DNA of 64,000 nucleotides from Bacillus gaemokensis. GTDB lineage: Bacteria; Bacillota; Bacilli; Bacillales; Bacillaceae_G. Of this stretch, positions 54,762 to 64,000 are shown in pieces. Within the stretch, counting starts at the first letter, position 1. The number at the start of each line of letters is the position of its first letter. The stretch spans positions 124,001-188,000 of the forward strand of contig NZ_LTAQ01000012.1 of assembly GCF_001590835.1 (NCBI RefSeq), in the 5' to 3' direction. The notes under the pieces are model-generated. The model saw nothing but the letters and a program-made list of their open reading frames with translations. It ran no database searches and was not told where the DNA came from. Made by a program: the position numbers and the translations under genes.

Positions 54762-54893
54762 GTGGAAGCGTTACTGAAATGGTACATTCGGTTTTTAACA
54801 TTTTTCCCAAAATGGTTACGCAGGCTCTTTGTTTGGGGTATTATTTTGCAAATTGTAGTACTTGGCTGGATTAAATTGATTCGTGAATGGTAA
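54762..54893 (+). CDS. 43-residue membrane miniprotein
   Basis: A GTG start at 54762 is preceded by the near-perfect ribosome site GAAGGAGGAGAAAT. It encodes MEALLKWYIRFLTFFPKW, an RRLF junction, then one hydrophobic helix VWGIILQIVVLGW and the basic end IKLIREW. It is rich in Trp, Phe and Arg, with one predicted membrane segment. It lies 36 bp after mntP on the same strand and may be co-transcribed with it. I do not recognise a family. The strong site and clean ORF support a real small gene. Confidence 0.65.
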   Translation: MEALLKWYIRFLTFFPKWLRRLFVWGIILQIVVLGWIKLIREW

Positions 54894-54979
54894 GTTAAGT
54901 TCCTTTCTGTACAAAATATAGTTCCTATTCATATTCGTTATAACAAATATAAATCATATATGTAGAAAGGATGATATGA

Positions 54980-55255
54980 ATGACAAGAGTAAAGCAGCTT
55001 TGTGGCATTATTATTAGTTTCTTTGTCTTTTGGTTCAGTATGCTCGGTGTACAAATGTTTGCTGAGTTTTTAGATATAGATTCTTTAAAATTTATTGAGG
55101 GTAAAACAGAAGCGGCACGTATGTTTTATTCACCTTATCCATTCTTTATTGTATTTATCATTACACTTCTTTCATTATATTTCTTTGTTTTAAAACTTGG
55201 AAAGCCGAAGAAGGAGAAGGTGCCTACGTTAGAGGAGAAGCGAGAAGAAGTATAA
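54980..55255 (+). CDS. small two-segment membrane protein
   Basis: A 91-residue protein with two membrane helices (CGIIISFFVFWFSMLGVQMF and PFFIVFIITLLSLYFFVLKL) and a charged C-terminal tail KPKKEKVPTLEEKREEV, predicted cytoplasmic. AGAAAGGATGATATGA lies ahead of the ATG. The function is unknown. It follows the 43-residue membrane protein and mntP, so all three might form one transcript ending at the hairpins after 55264. Confidence 0.65.
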   Translation: MTRVKQLCGIIISFFVFWFSMLGVQMFAEFLDIDSLKFIEGKTEAARMFYSPYPFFIVFIITLLSLYFFVLKLGKPKKEKVPTLEEKREEV

Positions 55256-55266
55256 GTTTCAGATAA

Positions 55267-55383
55267 AAGAGGAGAAAACCAATCATCTACTAACCAACTA
55301 TTGTGATAGAAGTCGATGATCACCTTTTCCTTTTTTCTAGGATAAAAAAGACCAGCTTAAGTGATGTTTAAGCTGGTCTTTTG
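55267..55383 (+). terminator. two consecutive terminators after the small membrane protein
   Basis: A weaker stem (GGAGAAAA...ATCATC with GATGAT...TTTTCC, about 55267-55336, then TTTTTT) is followed by the strong AAGACCAGCTTAA/TTTAAGCTGGTCTTTT at 55346-55383. Confidence 0.75.
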
Positions 55384-55399
55384 GCTTTTGAATTAATGA

Positions 55400-55885
55400 T
55401 CTGTCTGAGAGGCAAGAATGGTCGGTGGCTTCACGTCTTCCTGCGAGGCAAAAAGCATCTCTCTGTCAGAAGCTCCATCCCCCTCGCATTCAGGGCGAGC
55501 CACTTGCGCTTTTAAAATATATCCAGTTCCGACGGCTAGAATCTTCGGCCATTTCACCCCCTCGATCGAAGCCAAAAGCGCTTCTCTGTCGGAAGCTCCA
55601 ATGTCATGTGATTCTGAGCGAGCTGTCTCCGCTTTTAAATATATCCAGCTCCCCCTCCTAGGCCCTTGCGTCTAAGAACCTTCCCCACCAGAAGGTAAAG
55701 AGCACCTTCTGTGGGAAAGAACCTTAACCACCGGGCCTAAGCAGTCGGTTCCACTTTTAAATATATCCAGTTCCAGCGGCAAGCTCTTCGTGTCTAAGAA
55801 CCTTCCGCCCAAAAGGCAAAGAGCGCCTTGTGTGCGAAAGAACCTTAGCCAGTCAGAGCTGAACGAGCCGTCTCCACTTTTAAAT
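55400..55885 (-). repeat. family A repeats, four reverse-oriented units
   Basis: In order: type 2 (about 55408-55518), type 2 variant with the TCGAAGCCAAAAGCGCTTC core (about 55522-55640), type 1 (about 55645-55760, hairpin TAAGAACCTTCCCCACC/CTGTGGGAAAGAACCTTA), and type 1 (about 55765-55885). It is the longest array in the window, and its last unit abuts the stop of the flavin reductase gene. Confidence 0.8.
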
Positions 55886-56491
55886 AGGCCTTACAAGTTC
55901 AAATTGTTCTCCTAATTTAGCATAGTTGTGTCCTGCTAGTCGGCTTACTGGCTTTAGTCCTTCTGCGTGAATTCGGCCGTTTTCATATAGGTGTTCTGCG
56001 ACATGGAAACGAACGACGCGCCCGATTAGTAGGTCACATGCTGGGGAGTCTTCTGTTCCCCCTAGTGGGATGGCGCGTTCTAGTATGCATTCCATTCGAA
56101 TATTTGCTTCTTTTACGCCAGGTACTGAGATGACATCACTTTCGATAGGAGTTAGTTTGGCTAATTCAATTTCACTTTGATTGGGAGGAAGGTTTGCAGC
56201 AGTTTCGTTAATCGCTCCCACGTAGGATTCGTCAGAAATATGTACAACAAATTCACCTTGTTCAATTGCATTTCGAGAGGTATCTTTATGTTCTCCTTCT
56301 TTTCGTTGCACTGAAACAGAGATGAGTGGAGGGTTGGCAGCAACAATATTAAAGTAGCTATAAGGAGCGCCGTTTAAAACCCCGTCTTTTGTAACAGAAG
56401 TTACGAATGCGACTGGGCGCGGAATAATACTTCCTGTTAATAATTTGTAATTATCTTTTTCTGTTTGTTCATTTGGATTGATCGACAACAT
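55880..56491 (-). CDS. flavin reductase-like (FMN-binding split barrel) protein
   Basis: A 203-residue protein of the flavin-reductase-like FMN-binding split-barrel family. N-terminal YKLLTGSIIPRPVAFVTSVTKDGVLNGAPYSYFNIVAANPPLISVSV is the FMN-binding core, followed by GEFVVHI. Members reduce free flavin or hold FMN for electron transfer. The partner is unknown, as no monooxygenase is adjacent. GGAAGGGAGATTAC precedes the ATG. The last codons and the stop border a repeat array, and no terminator was seen on the minus strand directly after it. Confidence 0.88.
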   Translation of the reverse strand: MLSINPNEQTEKDNYKLLTGSIIPRPVAFVTSVTKDGVLNGAPYSYFNIVAANPPLISVSVQRKEGEHKDTSRNAIEQGEFVVHISDESYVGAINETAANLPPNQSEIELAKLTPIESDVISVPGVKEANIRMECILERAIPLGGTEDSPACDLLIGRVVRFHVAEHLYENGRIHAEGLKPVSRLAGHNYAKLGEQFELVRPI

Positions 56492-56610
56492 ATTTGTAAT
56501 CTCCCTTCCTCGATATGAATACTTCTTTGTTTGTTTACAAGATAGTGGAGGGAAACTCCTGCTAAAAAAATATTTTTTTGACGTTTTTTGTAGAGGAATC
56601 CAAAAAGAAA

Positions 56611-56641
56611 AGGAGTAGATTTCAGTTTGAAATCTACTCCT
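56611..56641 (-). terminator. minus-strand terminator (doxX side)
   Basis: AGGAGTAGATTTCA/TGAAATCTACTCCT with TTTTCTTTTT following on the minus strand. It is the first good terminator downstream of doxX. Confidence 0.75.
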
Positions 56642-56649
56642 ATCATTAA

Positions 56650-56815
56650 TAAATATATAAATCCACTTTGATTTTTCGACATATAAGTCGCTGCTATGAA
56701 GAACACAAGGTGACCTGCACTCGTTTTCTCTTTTTGTTTTAAACTTAGAGCATGGGGCAGGAAAAGGGTCTGACCGCTTCTATGCAAGGTCGGATGCTCT
56801 CTCCCACTTAAAAAG
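56650..56815 (-). repeat. family C intergenic repeat, reverse copy
   Basis: It contains CGACATATAAGTCGCTGC, AGCATGGGGCAGGAAAAGG, CTGACCGCTTCTATGCA and CTCTCTCCCAC in the same order as at 51088-51240. Confidence 0.8.
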
Positions 56816-56873
56816 AAAGGTTTTATGTCATTTTTTAATTCGCACTTAAATATCTTGAAACTGAGATAGTTGA

Positions 56874-57260
56874 TTAAAGTAAAACGTAAGCGCCAGGTCC
56901 GATTAAAGCAACGCCAACTGCAACTGCGATTAACATTAAGTTATATTCGAAACCATTTTGTGTTACCCAGTATCCATTTTTACCGTGAACTGTAAAGATT
57001 GCCACTAGCATTGTGCCAACGATAAATAATGCACCAACCCAAGTGAAGATACCTGCTGCAAATAAGAAACCGCCTAATAGCTCAGTTGTGCCAGCCATAA
57101 ATGCCATGAATACGCCAGGACGTAAACCAATTGATTCCATCCAACCACCTGTTCCTTTTAGGCCATGCCCACCAAACCAACCAAATAATTTTTGAGTACC
57201 ATGACCCATGAATGTAATCCCAATAATAAGACGAATAATAAGAAGACCGATGTCCATCAT
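56874..57260 (-). CDS. DoxX family membrane protein (CatD-like)
   Basis: A 128-residue protein with four membrane segments of the DoxX/DoxD family. RLIIGITFMGHGTQKLFGWFGGHG at the start and GTTELLGGFLFAAG in the middle are typical. Relatives include B. subtilis CatD and MhqP, linked to quinone and thiol-stress responses. The promoter carries two inverted-repeat operators of the MarR/DUF24 style, which supports a quinone-responsive role by inference. Tandem ATGs leave the exact start open by one codon; TTGGAGGTTTTATAA precedes them. Confidence 0.88.
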   Translation of the reverse strand: MMDIGLLIIRLIIGITFMGHGTQKLFGWFGGHGLKGTGGWMESIGLRPGVFMAFMAGTTELLGGFLFAAGIFTWVGALFIVGTMLVAIFTVHGKNGYWVTQNGFEYNLMLIAVAVGVALIGPGAYVLL

Positions 57261-57283
57261 TTATAAAACCTCCAAAAAGTTAT

Positions 57284-57336
57284 TTACTTATCTTATGTAA
57301 GTAATGATAAATCAGTAACTTACTTTAGTCAAGTAA
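57284..57336 (-). promoter_or_regulatory. doxX promoter with paired operators
   Basis: On the minus strand TTGACT (57332-57327), 17 bp, TATCAT (57309-57304). Two inverted repeats overlap it: TTACTT-N5-AAGTAA (57320-57336) on the -35, and TTACTTA-N7-TAAGTAA (57284-57304) at the transcription start. The arrangement fits a dimeric MarR- or HxlR-type repressor. Confidence 0.72.
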
Positions 57337-57649
57337 CTTTTGATAAAAATATGGAGGAAATTTTACAAATCGATAACAAAAAACAAAATGTTGTAAAGAC
57401 CTCTAGACAAGTTAGGGGAAAAAAGAGAGAATATAAGAGAAGAAGTGAATTCCATCATTGTTATTCAGACAATCTGAATTGACTGGAATTTTACAAAGCG
57501 ATACAATAAGATTCTATTGGTAAAAAAGCACTTCATTTCGAAAGCGTTTTTACAATATAATATTTGAAGTATGAAGTCTTACGTGTATCTCAATCTTTAC
57601 TAGGGATTGCCCTATACATTTGCAAGCTAATTATAAGGAGGACTATCCT

Positions 57650-58147
57650 ATGTTTAAAAAATTATTCGGTCTTGGTTCAAAAACAAATGAAGAAACAATC
57701 GTAGCTCCCTTAACTGGAGAAGTGAAAAATATTGAAGAAGTACCAGATCCAGTATTCGCTGGTCGTATGATGGGTAACGGTGTTGCAATCGTTCCAACTG
57801 AAGGTGTTGTTGTATCACCAGTAGATGGCGAAATCGTACAATTATTCCACACAAAACATGCTGTTGGAATTAAAGCGAAAAACGGTACAGAAATCTTAAT
57901 CCACGTTGGTTTAGAAACTGTAAAAATGGAAGGCGAAGGTTTCGAAGCACATGTATCTGAAGGACAAGCTGTAAAGAAAGGCGACAAATTAATTTCTTTC
58001 GACTTAGAATTAATTCGCGAAAAAGCAAAAAGCACAATTACTCCAATCGTAATTACAAACACAGATGCAGCTGAATCTATTAACACAACTGTAGATGTAT
58101 CAGCTACAAAAGGTGCAACTGAAGTAATGAAAGTTACAATGAAGTAA
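57650..58147 (+). CDS. PTS glucose-type EIIA protein
   Basis: A 165-residue stand-alone EIIA (Crr-like) phosphocarrier. The phospho-accepting His lies in GTEILIHVGLETVKM, with the partner His in FHTKHAVGI. It takes phosphate from HPr and passes it to EIIB domains of partner permeases lacking their own EIIA. No other PTS gene is adjacent. The ATG at 57650 is chosen for AAGGAGGACTATCCT. The upstream region has a partial cre-like GAAAGCGTTTTTA near 57540, too weak to assign. A strong terminator follows. Confidence 0.92.
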   Translation: MFKKLFGLGSKTNEETIVAPLTGEVKNIEEVPDPVFAGRMMGNGVAIVPTEGVVVSPVDGEIVQLFHTKHAVGIKAKNGTEILIHVGLETVKMEGEGFEAHVSEGQAVKKGDKLISFDLELIREKAKSTITPIVITNTDAAESINTTVDVSATKGATEVMKVTMK

Positions 58148-58158
58148 TGATTTTTTGT

Positions 58159-58197
58159 AAGGAATCCATTTTATGTGAAATGGATTCCTTTTTTTAT
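58159..58197 (+). terminator. EIIA gene terminator
   Basis: AAGGAATCCATTT/AAATGGATTCCTTTTTTT. Confidence 0.92.
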
Positions 58198-58288
58198 TTA
58201 ATGATGAGATTTTTTTCATGTGATGCTTTAGTTGTGTATGATACTATATTGAAGGTACTTGGAACTAGGGCTTCACATATATGTGGAT

Positions 58289-58334
58289 AAGGCGTATTTC
58301 TCTTAGGAAAAATAAAGGAGGAATACGCCTTTTT
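58289..58334 (+). terminator. terminator-like hairpin in the ywlE leader
   Basis: AAGGCGTATT/AATACGCCTTTTT with a 23-base loop containing GGAGG. It lies 80 bp before ywlE and after the EIIA terminator, so it ends some short RNA of its own or acts as an attenuator. Confidence 0.65.
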
Positions 58335-58413
58335 GCATGTTCACATTTCTTTTGTTCCATTGTAATGTACGTTATGATGAATATAGAGTATTCACCATAA
58401 GGAGTGATTTTAG

Positions 58414-58854
58414 ATGAAGCGAGTGTTGTTTGTTTGCACTGGAAATACATGTCGTAGCCCGATGGCAGAGGCGTTGCTTCGTCACTATGGAGAAGGGGAA
58501 GTTGACGCGAAGTCTGCTGGTGTTTTTGCATCTCCTGGAAGTGATGCGTCTTTACATGCGAAAGAAGCATTAGCGGAGAAGGGGATTTCAATTATGCATA
58601 CCTCACAGCAAGTAACGGAAGAAATACTTGAATGGGCGGATACTGTGTTGACGATGACAGAAAGTCATAAGCAGCTTGTACTTAGGTACCATCCAAGTGC
58701 AGAAGCGAAGTTGCATACATTATATGAATTTACAGAAGGTATCAGTAAAGATATTTCAGATCCATTTGGCGGTTCTTTGTCTATTTATCAAGCAACATTA
58801 ATAGAGATGGAAAAACTTGTACAAACTTTACTGAAAAAACATTCAGAAAGTTAA
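58414..58854 (+). CDS. ywlE: protein-arginine phosphatase YwlE
   Basis: A 146-residue low-molecular-weight phosphatase. The P-loop C-x5-R is VCTGNTCRS (Cys8, Arg14), and the general-acid Asp is in ISDPFGGS. The Thr of the loop (Thr12) is the residue that selects phospho-arginine over phospho-tyrosine in YwlE. It reverses McsB arginine phosphorylation and so limits ClpCP degradation and CtsR/HrcA signalling. Order ywlE-rpiB-ywlG-glyA-upp matches B. subtilis. Confidence 0.94.
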   Translation: MKRVLFVCTGNTCRSPMAEALLRHYGEGEVDAKSAGVFASPGSDASLHAKEALAEKGISIMHTSQQVTEEILEWADTVLTMTESHKQLVLRYHPSAEAKLHTLYEFTEGISKDISDPFGGSLSIYQATLIEMEKLVQTLLKKHSES

Positions 58855-58987
58855 TGTTTCGTGTATAATACGATATTGGAGATGATCTTGCTAGGAATGA
58901 GCAAGTTTCGGGTTGATGTAACAATATATGAATGGTGAGAAAGAATTCCATTGATAAAAGTTGTACTAAAATTTTGGAGGGGTCAAA

Positions 58988-59431
58988 ATGAAAGTAGTAG
59001 TAGCATCTGATCATGGTGGCATGAATATCCGTAAAGAAATCGTAAGTTTATTAGAAGAATTAAATATCGAATATGTTGATTTAGGATGTGAATGTGAAGA
59101 AGGATCTGTTGATTACCCTGATTTTGCATTTCCAGCAGCAAAAATGGTTGCAAACGGTGAAGTAGATCGTGGTATTTTAATTTGTGGAACAGGTATTGGT
59201 ATGTCAATTGCAGCAAATAAAGTACACGGTATTCGCTGTGCATTAGTTCACGATACATTTAGTGCAAAAGCAACAAGAGAGCATAATGATAGCAACATGT
59301 TAGCGATGGGTGAGCGTGTAATCGGAGCTGGTTTAGCACGTGACATCGCACAAATTTGGTTAACAACTGCTTATGAAGGTGGACGTCACGAAAATCGTGT
59401 AGGGAAAATTAAAACATACGAAACGAAGTAA
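58988..59431 (+). CDS. rpiB: ribose-5-phosphate isomerase B
   Basis: A 147-residue isomerase interconverting ribose-5-P and ribulose-5-P. ASDHGG at the N-terminus, the catalytic Cys in GILICGTGIGMSIAANK and the HNDSNMLAMGERV segment are typical of the RpiB/LacAB fold. TTTTGGAGGGGTC gives a good ribosome site. It corresponds to B. subtilis ywlF and precedes ywlG by 66 bp. Confidence 0.94.
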   Translation: MKVVVASDHGGMNIRKEIVSLLEELNIEYVDLGCECEEGSVDYPDFAFPAAKMVANGEVDRGILICGTGIGMSIAANKVHGIRCALVHDTFSAKATREHNDSNMLAMGERVIGAGLARDIAQIWLTTAYEGGRHENRVGKIKTYETK

Positions 59432-59497
59432 TAGATTCTAACTTCTATCGGGACGTAATATAATTTGTTGAACCAACCTGTGAAAGGAAGAGGCGTA

Positions 59498-60070
59498 ATG
59501 ACGGAAATAGTAAAAGTGAAAGAGCAGCTACAAACATCGCTTTCTGATTTTCAAGAGCAAGCTTCACTGCAAAGCGGTCAAATTTTTGTAGTGGGCTGTA
59601 GCACGAGCGAAGTGCTAGGAGAGAGAATAGGGACATCTGGAACGATGGAAGTGGCAGAAGCGATTTTTTCTGAACTAAAACAATTTCAAAAGCAAACGGG
59701 TATAGAATTGGCATTTCAATGCTGTGAGCATTTAAATCGTGCTTTGGTGATAGAGAGAGAAGTAGCAATGAAATATCAATTTGAAATTGTAACCGTTACG
59801 CCTGTTAGATCAGCAGGTGGTGCACTAGCAACATATGCCTATCACAATCTGAAGGATCCTGTAGTGGTGGAATTTATTAGGGCAGATGCGGGTATGGATA
59901 TTGGTGATACGTTCATTGGTATGCATCTTAAACATGTAGCAGTTCCAATTCGTACACGTATAAAGGAAATTGGAAACGCGCATGTTACGATGGCTAAAAC
60001 ACGTGCGAAACTTATTGGGGGAGCCCGTGCTGTCTATGCCGCAGTAGAAGAAACTATTACTTGTAGTTAA
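59498..60070 (+). CDS. ywlG: conserved protein YwlG (UPF0340)
   Basis: A 190-residue protein of the YwlG family, conserved next to glyA in Bacillus. Motifs include [16 protein letters not shown] and [37 protein letters not shown] is near the end. The function is unknown. The start at 59498 is chosen because GAAAGGAAGAGG lies ahead and it gives the family N-terminus [11 protein letters not shown]. It probably shares a transcript with rpiB. Confidence 0.92.
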   Translation: MTEIVKVKEQLQTSLSDFQEQASLQSGQIFVVGCSTSEVLGERIGTSGTMEVAEAIFSELKQFQKQTGIELAFQCCEHLNRALVIEREVAMKYQFEIVTVTPVRSAGGALATYAYHNLKDPVVVEFIRADAGMDIGDTFIGMHLKHVAVPIRTRIKEIGNAHVTMAKTRAKLIGGARAVYAAVEETITCS

Positions 60071-60128
60071 AAGCAGAGAAACCGAAAGTCCTACTGAACC
60101 TTTCTATTATATAAGAGGTACGGAGTCT

Positions 60129-60194
60129 GACTTTTTATATCATAAAAGAAAAGGCCAAACTTGGTCTTTTTTTTCTTTTATGATATAGAAAGTC
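60129..60194. repeat. 66-bp near-perfect inverted repeat before glyA
   Basis: GACTTTTTATATCATAAAAG, continuing to GGCCAA, pairs with TTGGTC, then T-rich sequence, then CTTTTATGATATAGAAAGTC. There is one mismatch and a 4-base bulge. The centre (AAAGGCCAAacTTGGTCTTTTTTTT) works as a terminator for ywlG, but the arms extend about 20 bp beyond what a terminator needs. Confidence 0.75.
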
Positions 60195-60319
60195 ATGTTA
60201 GAATGTAGTTGAAAACATGAAGGTTCGAAAGAATTACAACTTGAATTTTCGTTTTTTCTGAATAAATAGGAAAAAACTAATGGGAATTGGTGTAATTCGT
60301 TCAGAAAAGGGGGATTTTG

Positions 60320-61561
60320 GTGAATCATTTAAAACGTCAAGATGAAAAGGTATTTGCTGCAATTGAAGCAGAACTAGGAAGACAGCGTTCAAAAATTGAA
60401 TTAATTGCTTCAGAAAACTTCGTAAGTGAAGCTGTAATGGAAGCGCAAGGTTCTGTTTTAACAAACAAGTATGCAGAAGGATATCCTGGTAAACGTTACT
60501 ATGGTGGCTGTGAGCACGTAGACGTAGTAGAGGATATTGCACGTGATCGCGTAAAAGAAATTTTCGGTGCTGAACATGTGAATGTTCAACCGCATTCTGG
60601 CGCACAAGCGAACATGGCTGTATACTTCACGATTCTAGAGCATGGCGATACAGTACTTGGTATGAACTTATCCCACGGTGGTCATTTAACACACGGAAGC
60701 CCTGTTAACTTCAGTGGAGTACAATATAATTTCGTAGAATATGGTGTTGATGCTGACTCTCACCGTATCAATTATGATGATGTGTTAGCAAAAGCAAAAG
60801 AACATAAGCCAAAATTAATCGTTGCAGGTGCAAGTGCGTATCCTCGTGTGATCGATTTCAAGAAATTCCGTGAAATCGCAGATGAAGTAGGTGCATATTT
60901 AATGGTAGATATGGCTCATATTGCTGGTTTAGTTGCAGCGGGCTTACATCCAAATCCAGTGCCACATGCACATTTTGTTACAACAACAACACATAAAACA
61001 TTACGTGGCCCACGCGGCGGTATGATTCTATGTGAAGAGAAATTTGCGAAGCAAATTGATAAATCGATTTTCCCTGGTATTCAAGGTGGACCACTTATGC
61101 ATGTAATTGCTGCGAAAGCTGTTGCGTTTGGTGAAGCACTACAAGAGGATTTTAAAATATATGCACAAAATATCATTAACAATGCAAACCGCTTAGCAGA
61201 AGGTCTTCAAAAAGAAGGACTTACACTTGTTTCTGGTGGAACAGACAATCATCTTATCTTAATTGATGTTCGTAACCAAGATATTACAGGTAAAGTGGCA
61301 GAGCACGTGCTAGATGAAGTTGGTATTACAGTGAACAAGAACACAATTCCATTTGAAACAGCAAGCCCATTCGTAACAAGTGGTGTACGTATTGGTACAG
61401 CGGCGGTAACATCTCGTGGCTTCGGTCTAGAAGAAATGGATGAAATTGCAGCAATCATTGCTCACACGTTAAAAAATCATGATAATGAAACTGCACTAGA
61501 AGAAGCAAGTAAACGTGTAGAAGCATTAACGAACAAATTCCCAATGTATACAGATCTATAA
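60320..61561 (+). CDS. glyA: serine hydroxymethyltransferase
   Basis: A 413-residue PLP enzyme converting serine and THF to glycine and methylene-THF. The PLP lysine is in [14 protein letters not shown]. Other conserved segments are [22 protein letters not shown], and the phosphate-binding [12 protein letters not shown]. The start is taken as GTG at 60320, with AAAAGGGGG 6 bases ahead; a TTG one codon earlier is too close to the site. The product begins [12 protein letters not shown]. It ends in a terminator. Confidence 0.97.
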   Translation: MNHLKRQDEKVFAAIEAELGRQRSKIELIASENFVSEAVMEAQGSVLTNKYAEGYPGKRYYGGCEHVDVVEDIARDRVKEIFGAEHVNVQPHSGAQANMAVYFTILEHGDTVLGMNLSHGGHLTHGSPVNFSGVQYNFVEYGVDADSHRINYDDVLAKAKEHKPKLIVAGASAYPRVIDFKKFREIADEVGAYLMVDMAHIAGLVAAGLHPNPVPHAHFVTTTTHKTLRGPRGGMILCEEKFAKQIDKSIFPGIQGGPLMHVIAAKAVAFGEALQEDFKIYAQNIINNANRLAEGLQKEGLTLVSGGTDNHLILIDVRNQDITGKVAEHVLDEVGITVNKNTIPFETASPFVTSGVRIGTAAVTSRGFGLEEMDEIAAIIAHTLKNHDNETALEEASKRVEALTNKFPMYTDL

Positions 61562-61573
61562 TAAGAATGAATG

Positions 61574-61613
61574 AAGACTGCCGAAACGTATATGGTTTCA
61601 GCAGTCTTTTTTT
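61574..61613 (+). terminator. glyA terminator
   Basis: AAGACTGCCGAAAC/GGTTTCAGCAGTCTTTTTTT. Confidence 0.92.
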
Positions 61614-62588
<975 letters not shown>

Positions 62589-62595
62589 GACAACA

Positions 62596-62627
62596 GACGA
62601 GAGGGGATTCCCTGCTCGTCTTTTTTG
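62596..62627 (+). terminator. upp terminator
   Basis: AGACGAG/CTCGTCTTTTTT with an internal GGGGATTCCC loop. Confidence 0.88.
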
Positions 62628-63119
62628 TATAAATATTGCTAGTGGGGGAGGGGAAGGTGAATGTATACACATATGGAATTTTTTGTATATACAACATAAC
62701 TTGCATATACACCACATATACTATAGAAGTCTAACTTCTAATGAGCGCCATATTATAGAAGGAAAACGTTATATCGTAAAAATATAATGGTGACAAACTT
62801 GTGAACTTTTTCTTCTATTATAAGGAGAAAACTTCTAGAAATTACATATCTTCCACCAGTATTTTGAAGGGGAACGTTTTCATTTTTGGTAAGAAATGAC
62901 TAATACTCAAATTTTTTGATTTTTTACGATTTCTCGTTGACACTGTTAATACCCTATTGTATGCTAACAACGGGGATAGATGGTAGGGCTTTCAGTGACA
63001 AATATACATCTATTTTGTGACGAAAAAGTAAACTTTTTATTTTGTATAGGATTTATGCAAAAAAATGAGTTATTATTAACACATCGTGAATGAGGTTACA
63101 TAATTGGAGGGATGAATCC
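62628..63119. other. long atp-operon leader region
   Basis: About 490 bp with no supported gene. A short open frame ending at 62787 (TSNERHIIEGKRYIVKI) has no start or ribosome site. The atp promoter lies within the region, leaving an untranslated leader of about 150 bp. Confidence 0.5.
62937..62965 (+). promoter_or_regulatory. atp operon promoter
   Basis: TTGACA (62937-62942), 17 bp, TATGCT (62960-62965): a consensus -35 and a moderate -10, about 155 bp before atpZ. Confidence 0.7.
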
Positions 63120-63340
63120 TTGCAAAAAGACGATCGCAACCCATTGAAAGCATATGCTTTAATGACAGGAATTCTTGCTCAGTTAGTCGGTTCCATTCTT
63201 ATTGGAATTTTCGGTGGGCAATGGATAGATGGTAAGGTTGGAACGTTTCCATTGTTTCTTATTATAGGCTTACTGCTTGGATTAGGAACAGGAGTTTACG
63301 CAATGATTCGACTCATTCGACATTATTATTCGGGAGAGCA

Positions 63341-63344
<4 letters not shown>
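63120..63344 (+). CDS. atpZ: AtpZ/AtpI family small membrane protein
   Basis: A 74-residue protein with two membrane helices (ALMTGILAQLVGSILIGIFGG and FPLFLIIGLLLGLGTGVYAMI). It belongs to the AtpZ family found before atpI in many Firmicutes operons and suggested to act in Mg/Ca transport or F0 assembly. A TTG start at 63120 is chosen because TTGGAGGG lies 8 bases ahead; the frame's earlier ATG at 63090 has no site. It overlaps atpI by four bases. Confidence 0.85.

Positions 63345-64000
<656 letters not shown>

Noticed and set aside
55418-55675. ORFs inside the 55.4-55.9 kb repeats
   Set aside because: They arise from repeat sequence (AIFGHFTPSIEAKSASLSEAP type translations) that is found non-coding elsewhere in this window.
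57530-57560. cre site upstream of the EIIA gene
   Set aside because: GAAAGCGTTTTTA has at least two mismatches at key positions of the CcpA consensus.

Overview
The window is chromosomal DNA from a member of the Bacillus cereus group, near the replication origin on the atp/upp/glyA/rho/pyrG side. Three things support this. The gene order is collinear with the ywf-ywh-ywi-ywj-ywk-ywl region of Bacillus subtilis. An intact plcR-papR quorum-sensing locus is present, which is specific to the B. cereus group. Intergenic regions carry many bcr-type repeats of that group. PlcR is full length (284 aa), so this is not the plcR nonsense allele of B. anthracis. The PapR signal ends in SDLPFEY.

Layout. 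0-2.3 kb: the end of an unidentified gene, a lone siderophore-binding lipoprotein, and a small Cys/His/Lys-rich protein made of 11-residue repeats. 2.4-12.1 kb: ywfO, ywhB, ywhC, ywhD, pbpG, a GDPD, a MerR-regulated efflux pump, then speE and speB (polyamine synthesis). 12.3-20.8 kb: a PfoR-like membrane protein, yxeA with a BceR-type operator, an LD-carboxypeptidase, ywiB-argS, two secreted proteins and a second map. 21-25 kb: a collapsed ABC-transporter/two-component operon, then nprB, plcR and papR with two exact PlcR boxes. 25-30 kb: a membrane GGDEF-EAL protein, uvsE and a cardiolipin synthase. 30.1-37.6 kb: a fatty-acid beta-oxidation operon (fadF, thiolase, 3-hydroxyacyl-CoA dehydrogenase, two acyl-CoA dehydrogenases, TetR regulator) with a FadR-type operator on its promoter. 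38-51 kb: rpoE, pyrG with a CTP-sensing attenuator, ywjG, spo0F, fbaA, murA2, glpX, rho, a zinc-free L31, tdk, prfA, prmC. 51.3-64 kb: spoIIR, ywlB, ywlC, mntP, small membrane proteins, a flavin reductase, a DoxX protein, an EIIA protein, ywlE, rpiB, ywlG, glyA, upp and the start of the atp operon (atpZ, atpI, partial atpB).

How the parts work together. Core housekeeping genes dominate: translation (argS, prfA, prmC, L31, ywlC), transcription (rpoE, rho), central carbon (fbaA, glpX, rpiB), nucleotides (pyrG, tdk, upp), cell wall (pbpG, murA2) and ATP synthase. Sporulation and stationary-phase functions are interspersed (spo0F, spoIIR, pbpG, nprB-plcR-papR). The accessory interest is in regulation and in decay. 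There is a six-copy DnaA-box cluster over ywlB-ywlC, two hairpins that bury ribosome-binding sites (ywlB, mntP), paired operators at doxX, a fused remnant of an ABC/histidine-kinase operon, and three families of intergenic repeats. I see no rRNA, tRNA, CRISPR array, prophage or complete insertion sequence.
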